Shown here one piece after another: positions 60,148 to 64,000 of a stretch of DNA of 64,000 nucleotides. Source of the stretch: Hyphomicrobiales bacterium (GTDB lineage Bacteria; Pseudomonadota; Alphaproteobacteria; Rhizobiales; Aestuariivirgaceae). The stretch spans positions 1 to 64,000 of the forward strand of contig JAEUMI010000134.1 in NCBI GenBank assembly GCA_016792825.1, written 5' to 3'. Under the pieces are notes generated by a model. The model saw only the letters and a program-made list of their open reading frames with translations. It was not told where the DNA came from and searched no databases. Numbering within the stretch: position 1 is the stretch's first letter; each line of letters begins with the position of its first letter. The position numbers and the translations under genes are program-made.

Positions 60148-60168
60148 TTCGGAGTCTTCTCATCGAGA

Positions 60169-60615
60169 TCAAAGTTTGCCGGCGGTTTCATCGAGCTTGT
60201 TGATGGCCTCGACATTTGCAGCGGATGCGCCTTTCGGGTCAAATTCCGAGGCCAGCCAGGTGTCGACGATAGCCTTGGCGAGTTCCGGGCCGATGACGCG
60301 GGCTCCCATGGTGATGATCTGGGCATTGTTGGATTTGGCGGCGCGCTCGGCCGAATAGGTGTCGTGGGTGAGTGCCGCGCGGATGCCCGGCACCTTGTTG
60401 GCGGAAATGGAAACACCGATCCCCGTTCCGCAGCACAGGATGGCGCGCTCGTATTTGCCGGCCTTTACAGCCTTGGCAATGGTGGCGGAAAGGTCGGCGT
60501 AGAAGCCGGGCTGGCTGAGATTGGTCACTTCATGGCCGGCCTTCGATTTGAGGTGAGCCTCGATTACGTCGATCAGAGGCTTTCCGGCGCTGTCGCCGCC
60601 CAATGCGATTCTCAT
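60169..60615 (-). CDS. rpiB: RpiB/LacAB-family sugar-phosphate isomerase
   Basis: The 148-residue isomerase has [14 protein letters not shown] at the N-terminus, the catalytic Cys in [14 protein letters not shown], and [32 protein letters not shown]. RpiB enzymes interconvert ribose- and ribulose-5-phosphate, but paralogues next to a TpiA paralogue act on erythrose/erythrulose phosphates (EryI, DerI). The start is ATG 60615 with GGAGAA ahead. It overlaps the tpiA-like gene by four bases. Confidence 0.92.
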   Translation of the reverse strand: MRIALGGDSAGKPLIDVIEAHLKSKAGHEVTNLSQPGFYADLSATIAKAVKAGKYERAILCCGTGIGVSISANKVPGIRAALTHDTYSAERAAKSNNAQIITMGARVIGPELAKAIVDTWLASEFDPKGASAANVEAINKLDETAGKL

Positions 60616-61391
60616 GATGGTTCTCCTAAATCTGAAATGACGGCCTCGACTATGCCGATGAAGCCAGCAGCATTCCACGCGGCGCGGCCAATGAAAAGCC
60701 CATCGATGTGGGGCTGGCGGGCCAGGGCGCAACAATTCTGCGGGTTGACGCTGCCGCCGTAAAGAATGGGCAGCGCCGCGCCTGTTTCGGCAAGGGTGAC
60801 CGCCTTGATGCGCCGTTGCTGCTCGTTGGCGAAATCCGGATCGGCGGGAACGCCGCCTTCGCCGATGGACCAGACGGGCTCATAGGCGAGAATGACTTTG
60901 CTGGCGGAAGATTTGCCCACAAGGCTCAAGGCGGCGCGGGTCTGGCGTTCCAGAACTTCGGCTGTTCGCCCCGCGTCATATTCGGCTTTCGTGTCGCCGA
61001 TGCAGACGAGAGCCAGAAGGCCATGCTTCACTGCGGCTTTCACCTTGAGCGCCACGGTCTCGTCGGTTTCGTTGAAAAAACTGCGGCGCTCGCTGTGGCC
61101 GAGTTCCACCATGGTGGCACCGCAGTCCTTCACCATCGGGGCAGAGATTTCCCCGGTCCAGGGGCCCTGCTCTTCCCAATGCATGTTCTGTGCGCCGACT
61201 TTCACGCGCGTGCCCTTCAGGATATCGGCCACCTCGGCGATATAGGGAAATGGCGGAAGCACAAATGTCTGGGCCAATGGGGTGTTGGCAATGGCTGAGT
61301 CCCTCAGCGTCGTGGCAAAACCAAGCGCATCGGCACGGAGCTTGTTCATTTTCCAGCCCGTGCCGATCCACGGAATTTTCTGAGCCATCAA
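60612..61391 (-). CDS. tpiA: Triosephosphate isomerase family protein (TpiA paralogue, possibly EryH-like)
   Basis: The 259-residue TIM barrel has [10 protein letters not shown], the catalytic His in [12 protein letters not shown] and the catalytic Glu in [11 protein letters not shown], with the GGSVNPQNC phosphate loop. It interconverts DHAP and glyceraldehyde-3-phosphate, or, in EryH-like paralogues, isomerises erythrulose-1-phosphate. The pairing with rpiB and a sugar kinase, outside a glycolytic cluster, favours the paralogue view. It starts at 61391 or the next ATG, 61388. Confidence 0.88.
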   Translation of the reverse strand: MMAQKIPWIGTGWKMNKLRADALGFATTLRDSAIANTPLAQTFVLPPFPYIAEVADILKGTRVKVGAQNMHWEEQGPWTGEISAPMVKDCGATMVELGHSERRSFFNETDETVALKVKAAVKHGLLALVCIGDTKAEYDAGRTAEVLERQTRAALSLVGKSSASKVILAYEPVWSIGEGGVPADPDFANEQQRRIKAVTLAETGAALPILYGGSVNPQNCCALARQPHIDGLFIGRAAWNAAGFIGIVEAVISDLGEPS

Positions 61392-61504
61392 TTAGGACCT
61401 GTCGTGACGATCTGGAGCATATCCGAAAAAAATTGCTTCTCAAGCTACACTTGAAGGGCTTTTATCTGCCGTAACTGCAGTGCTAATCCTTGCGAGATCC
61501 CACA

Positions 61505-62491
61505 ATGACTGAATTCCCGGCCCTGAAAAAACTTTCGGCCCGTGTCGGCTCCGATCCCCTGCTGGTGCAGGCGGCGGGGGGCAATACGTCGCTGAAGCAG
61601 AAGGGCGTGATGTGGATCAAGGCCTCCGGCACTTGGCTTCGGGATGCCGGGACCCTCGACATTTTTGTTCCGGTTCAGCACGAGGCCTTATTGGCCGCAC
61701 TGGCAAGGAATGACCCGGCCTGCGAGTCTTGCACGGATTTTGTGATGGCTGATCTTAATGCAACGGGCTTGCGGCCATCGATAGAGACCACCGTGCATGC
61801 GCTGATGCCGCAGCGGGTCGTCGTGCATGTGCATTGCGTCAACACCATCGCGTGGGCCATCCGCGGCGATGCGGAACAGCGTTTGACGGAAAAACTGAAA
61901 GGCTTCAATTGGGCTTTCATCCCCTATGCGCGGCCTGGGCTGCCGCTCGCAAACGCCATTGCCGCCCGGCTCAGACCGGGAATCGACGTTCTCATTCTTG
62001 GCAACCACGGCCTGGTGGTGGCTGCCGAAAGTGTCGCCGAGGCGGAAAAGCTCCTGGGCCGGGTGGTGAATGTGCTCACCAGGCCGGTTCGGGCGGCTGT
62101 CCCGCCGGATCTCATGACACTCGGCCAGCTTTGCTTGGGAACGGACTATGTTCCATCCAGCGACACCGAAACCCATGCGCTGGCCACGGACGGGCTCGCC
62201 CTGGAGCGAGGCAAGAATGCCGTCTTCTATCCCGACCACGTGGTATTTCTCGGGATCGGGGTTGCCACGGAAATTGAAAGCGCGGCTCCGCTTGTTGCAA
62301 TTCCGGGCAAGGGCGTGCTGCTGCGGCGTGATGCAAAGCCCGCGATCGAACCCATGGGGCGGTGCCTGGCGGATGTCATGCGCCGGATCGAGACAGATGA
62401 CCCGCTGACCGCGCTGGATGGCGAGGCCATCGACCGGCTGGTCAACTGGGACGCGGAAAAATACCGGCAAAGCCTTGATAAGAGGACGTGA
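61505..62491 (+). CDS. Class II aldolase/adducin-family protein
   Basis: The 328-residue protein has a class II aldolase domain in the N-terminal two thirds: VQAAGGNTSLKQKG, MWIKASGTWLRDA, IETTVHALMPQRVVVHVHCVNTIAWAI (metal-binding His-x-His) and ILGNHGLVVAAESVAEAEKL. It is like the N-terminal half of bifunctional rhamnulose-1-phosphate aldolase/alcohol dehydrogenase but has no dehydrogenase domain. It is divergent from the tpiA-like gene and convergent with the HAD gene, three bases apart. A role as sugar-phosphate aldolase in the nearby pathway is likely. The start is ATG 61505. Confidence 0.85.
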   Translation: MTEFPALKKLSARVGSDPLLVQAAGGNTSLKQKGVMWIKASGTWLRDAGTLDIFVPVQHEALLAALARNDPACESCTDFVMADLNATGLRPSIETTVHALMPQRVVVHVHCVNTIAWAIRGDAEQRLTEKLKGFNWAFIPYARPGLPLANAIAARLRPGIDVLILGNHGLVVAAESVAEAEKLLGRVVNVLTRPVRAAVPPDLMTLGQLCLGTDYVPSSDTETHALATDGLALERGKNAVFYPDHVVFLGIGVATEIESAAPLVAIPGKGVLLRRDAKPAIEPMGRCLADVMRRIETDDPLTALDGEAIDRLVNWDAEKYRQSLDKRT

Positions 62492-62494
62492 GAC

Positions 62495-63316
62495 CTATTT
62501 TTCCAGCAAATGACCGGCGAGTTCGGCAAAGCCCTGGCCGCCGGAACGCGTGGTTATCCAGGTGGGCGCCGCCGGCAGGCTGCCCTTGAAATGCATTACA
62601 TTGGCAACGCCAACCGAGTTTGGAAAATAACCAAACATGGGAGCATCATTGGGGCTGTCTCCGGCAAAGACAACTGTTTCGCGATTCGTTGCTGCATCAA
62701 GCCCAAATTCGTCGGCCAGCAGGCGGAGGCTGGTCGTCAGCTTGTCATAGCCGCCGAACCAGCCATTCACGTGAATGGACGACACCTTCGCGGTGGCACC
62801 CTGCTGTTCAAACAATTCGACGATTTTTTTGACCGCAGCCGGGGGCAGCGCGGGGACATCCTCGGCGAAGTCAATGGCAAGGTCGGCTTCGCGGTACGCC
62901 TGATCGCTGGCAATGGCCGCGCCGGGAACCAATTTGATGATATGGGCCTGCAGGGCGTTGAGCCGCTCGCGGTCAGTGGCGCGCTCAGCGGGGGGCTTCA
63001 TGTATTTGCGGATCATGCGGCTCTCCGCCTGCTTGTAGCGAAAATAGAACGCGCCGTTTTCCCCTACCACGCCGTCCACAGGCCATTGGCGCGCAATCAT
63101 GTCACACCAGCCGGCCGGGCGGCCTGTTACCGGAATGACCAACAATCCTGCCTCGTGAAGGCTCTCAAGAGCCTGATAGGCAATGGCTGGAAGACGCCCG
63201 TTTTCGGTCAGGGTATCATCGATGTCGGTCAGCACCGCCCGCACCCTGCGCCTGTCTGCGGCTGGGAAATCTTCAATCGGCTGAAACCCTGGCCGCATGC
63301 CGGACGAAGAATTCAT
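62495..63316 (-). CDS. HAD-IIB hydrolase (sugar phosphatase type)
   Basis: The 273-residue protein has HAD motif I VLTDIDDTLTENGRLP (residues about 28-43), motif II VIPVTGRPAGW and motif IV VVFAGDSPNDAPMFGYF, with a cap domain between of the Cof/MPGP/sucrose-phosphatase type. It removes phosphate from a sugar or polyol phosphate. ATG 63316 has GGAG eight bases before; the longer frame to 63634 is an antisense artefact over the permease gene. Confidence 0.88.
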   Translation of the reverse strand: MNSSSGMRPGFQPIEDFPAADRRRVRAVLTDIDDTLTENGRLPAIAYQALESLHEAGLLVIPVTGRPAGWCDMIARQWPVDGVVGENGAFYFRYKQAESRMIRKYMKPPAERATDRERLNALQAHIIKLVPGAAIASDQAYREADLAIDFAEDVPALPPAAVKKIVELFEQQGATAKVSSIHVNGWFGGYDKLTTSLRLLADEFGLDAATNRETVVFAGDSPNDAPMFGYFPNSVGVANVMHFKGSLPAAPTWITTRSGGQGFAELAGHLLEK

Positions 63317-63365
63317 AGGCGGTACTCCGATTGAGCGTGTGGAACGACGGGAGCAAAAAACATCG

Positions 63366-63394
63366 TTGACACGATTATCTATTAGTTCTTTACT
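63366..63394 (+). promoter_or_regulatory. Candidate sigma-70 promoter for the second sugar importer
   Basis: An exact TTGACA (63366-63371) is followed after 17 bases by TTTACT (63389-63394). The permease start is 113 bases further on. Confidence 0.35.
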
Positions 63395-63507
63395 CCCTTG
63401 AACACTTGTAACAAAAAAAAACAAAAGTTCAAATGGGAGGTTCAAAGCGTGATTGATGTGCACATAGTTACGCCTTGCCGCCTCTGCTCGGGGCCCCGCA
63501 CCAATAC

Positions 63508-64000
63508 ATGAGCGCAGCAGCAGCAAAAACAAGATTATTGCCTCGGTGGATGGTGTCCGAACATCCGTTACCCTGGCTGCTGCCCGCCTCGGCGCTAATG
63601 GTGGTTTTCGGCCTTTATCCCCTGCTCTATGCAATCTGGCTTTCGCTGCAGCGCAAGCATCCGGTCACCCGAAAGCTCTCGTTCGCGCCATCCTACAACT
63701 GGTCAAAACTTTTGGGCGACGAGCGTGTCTGGAACGCCCTTGGAAACACCCTGGTCTACACCAGCGCGGCGCTTCTGCTGCAGCTAGTCCTCGGAATGCT
63801 GATTGCGCTGCTGCTTGATTCGGACCGCAAGGGCTACGGGCTCCTGCGCGCCATGATGACCTTGCCGCTGGTGATCCCGCCCGCCGTCACCGCCATGATG
63901 TTCCTGCTCATGCTCAATGGCTCGTTCGGGGTTCTGGCGCGGGGAATCATCGCCACCGGGCTGCTGCCGACGGGTTTTTCCATTCTGGGCACTGCTAACA
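63508..64000 (+). CDS. MalF-type carbohydrate ABC transporter permease, N-terminal part, cut by the window edge
   Basis: An open frame runs from ATG 63508 to the end of the window (164 codons) without a stop. The first helix is PWLLPASALMVVFGLYPLLYAIWLSL, then ALGNTLVYTSAALLLQLVLGMLIALLLD, then LRAMMTLPLVIPPAVTAMMFLLML, the pattern of CUT1 (MalF/UgpA-type) permeases. It is a different transporter family from the ribose-type system at 51-55 kb. The binding protein and second permease should follow beyond the window or sit elsewhere. The ribosome binding site is weak. Confidence 0.85.
   Translation, partial: MSAAAAKTRLLPRWMVSEHPLPWLLPASALMVVFGLYPLLYAIWLSLQRKHPVTRKLSFAPSYNWSKLLGDERVWNALGNTLVYTSAALLLQLVLGMLIALLLDSDRKGYGLLRAMMTLPLVIPPAVTAMMFLLMLNGSFGVLARGIIATGLLPTGFSILGTAN

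Noticed and set aside
1..64000. CRISPR array, tRNA, rRNA, insertion sequence or prophage
   Set aside because: I saw no regular repeat-spacer pattern, cloverleaf, transposase, integrase or phage structural gene in any frame.

Overview
The window reads as a chromosome segment of a facultatively anaerobic alphaproteobacterium, probably Hyphomicrobiales/Rhizobiales-like. The grounds are protein sequence style, the cobT/cobS/DUF1289/clan-AA protease neighbourhood, NnrS, the fused NarK1-NarK2 transporter and UbiTUV. I saw no rRNA, tRNA, CRISPR array, insertion sequence or phage gene.

Layout. 1-3.2 kb: 3' end of a fatty acid desaturase, an aldehyde dehydrogenase and a LysR regulator. 3.2-4.56 kb: a small AT-richer accessory island with a BrnT-type toxin operon and a perfect 25-bp inverted repeat over its promoter region. 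4.6-9.6 kb: housekeeping genes (cobT, cobS, protease, DUF1289 protein, outer-membrane barrel, dusA). 10.0-17.5 kb: a small XRE-type HTH gene translationally coupled to a six-gene hydrogenase-4/complex-I-like operon (hyfBCEFGI-like). Its large subunit has lost every NiFe cysteine, so it matches energy-converting-hydrogenase-related (Ehr) complexes rather than a hydrogenase.

17.6-30.4 kb: a nitrate respiration locus with a NarR-like Crp/Fnr regulator, a NarK fusion, a small membrane protein, narGHJI, a parvulin-type isomerase, an unknown protein and a hemerythrin-like protein. 30.5-37.7 kb: cytochrome c and a heme-copper oxidase-like operon. In its catalytic subunit the active-site cross-link tyrosine is replaced by Gln, which points to an sNOR-type nitric oxide reductase. 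The operon continues with heme O synthase, SenC/SCO, a three-domain cytochrome b-ferredoxin-MvhD fusion, an unknown secreted protein and bacteriohemerythrin, followed by a second Crp/Fnr regulator. 38.7-41.9 kb: an FtrABCD-type ferrous iron uptake operon. 41.9-47.2 kb: NsrR, a CopD-like membrane protein, a RIC-like di-iron protein, UbiT-UbiU-UbiV (oxygen-independent ubiquinone synthesis) and NnrS. At least four TTGA(T/C)-N4-(A/G)TCAA boxes precede narK, narR, the cytochrome c gene and the oxidase/NOR operon, so 18-47 kb looks like one low-oxygen, nitrate/NO-responsive region. No nitrite reductase or nitrous oxide reductase gene lies in the window.

47.4-64 kb: carbon catabolism. It holds an MttB-superfamily methyltransferase, two divergent aldo/keto reductases, a ribose-type ABC importer divergent from a TetR-acyl-CoA dehydrogenase-MaoC operon, a tpiA-rpiB-FGGY kinase-HAD operon that recalls tetritol/pentitol pathways, a class II aldolase, another HAD phosphatase and the start of a second sugar importer that runs off the end.

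Start codons were moved from the longest frame where a ribosome binding site, an overlap or a family N-terminus argued for it. All functional calls come from reading motifs by eye; no search was run.
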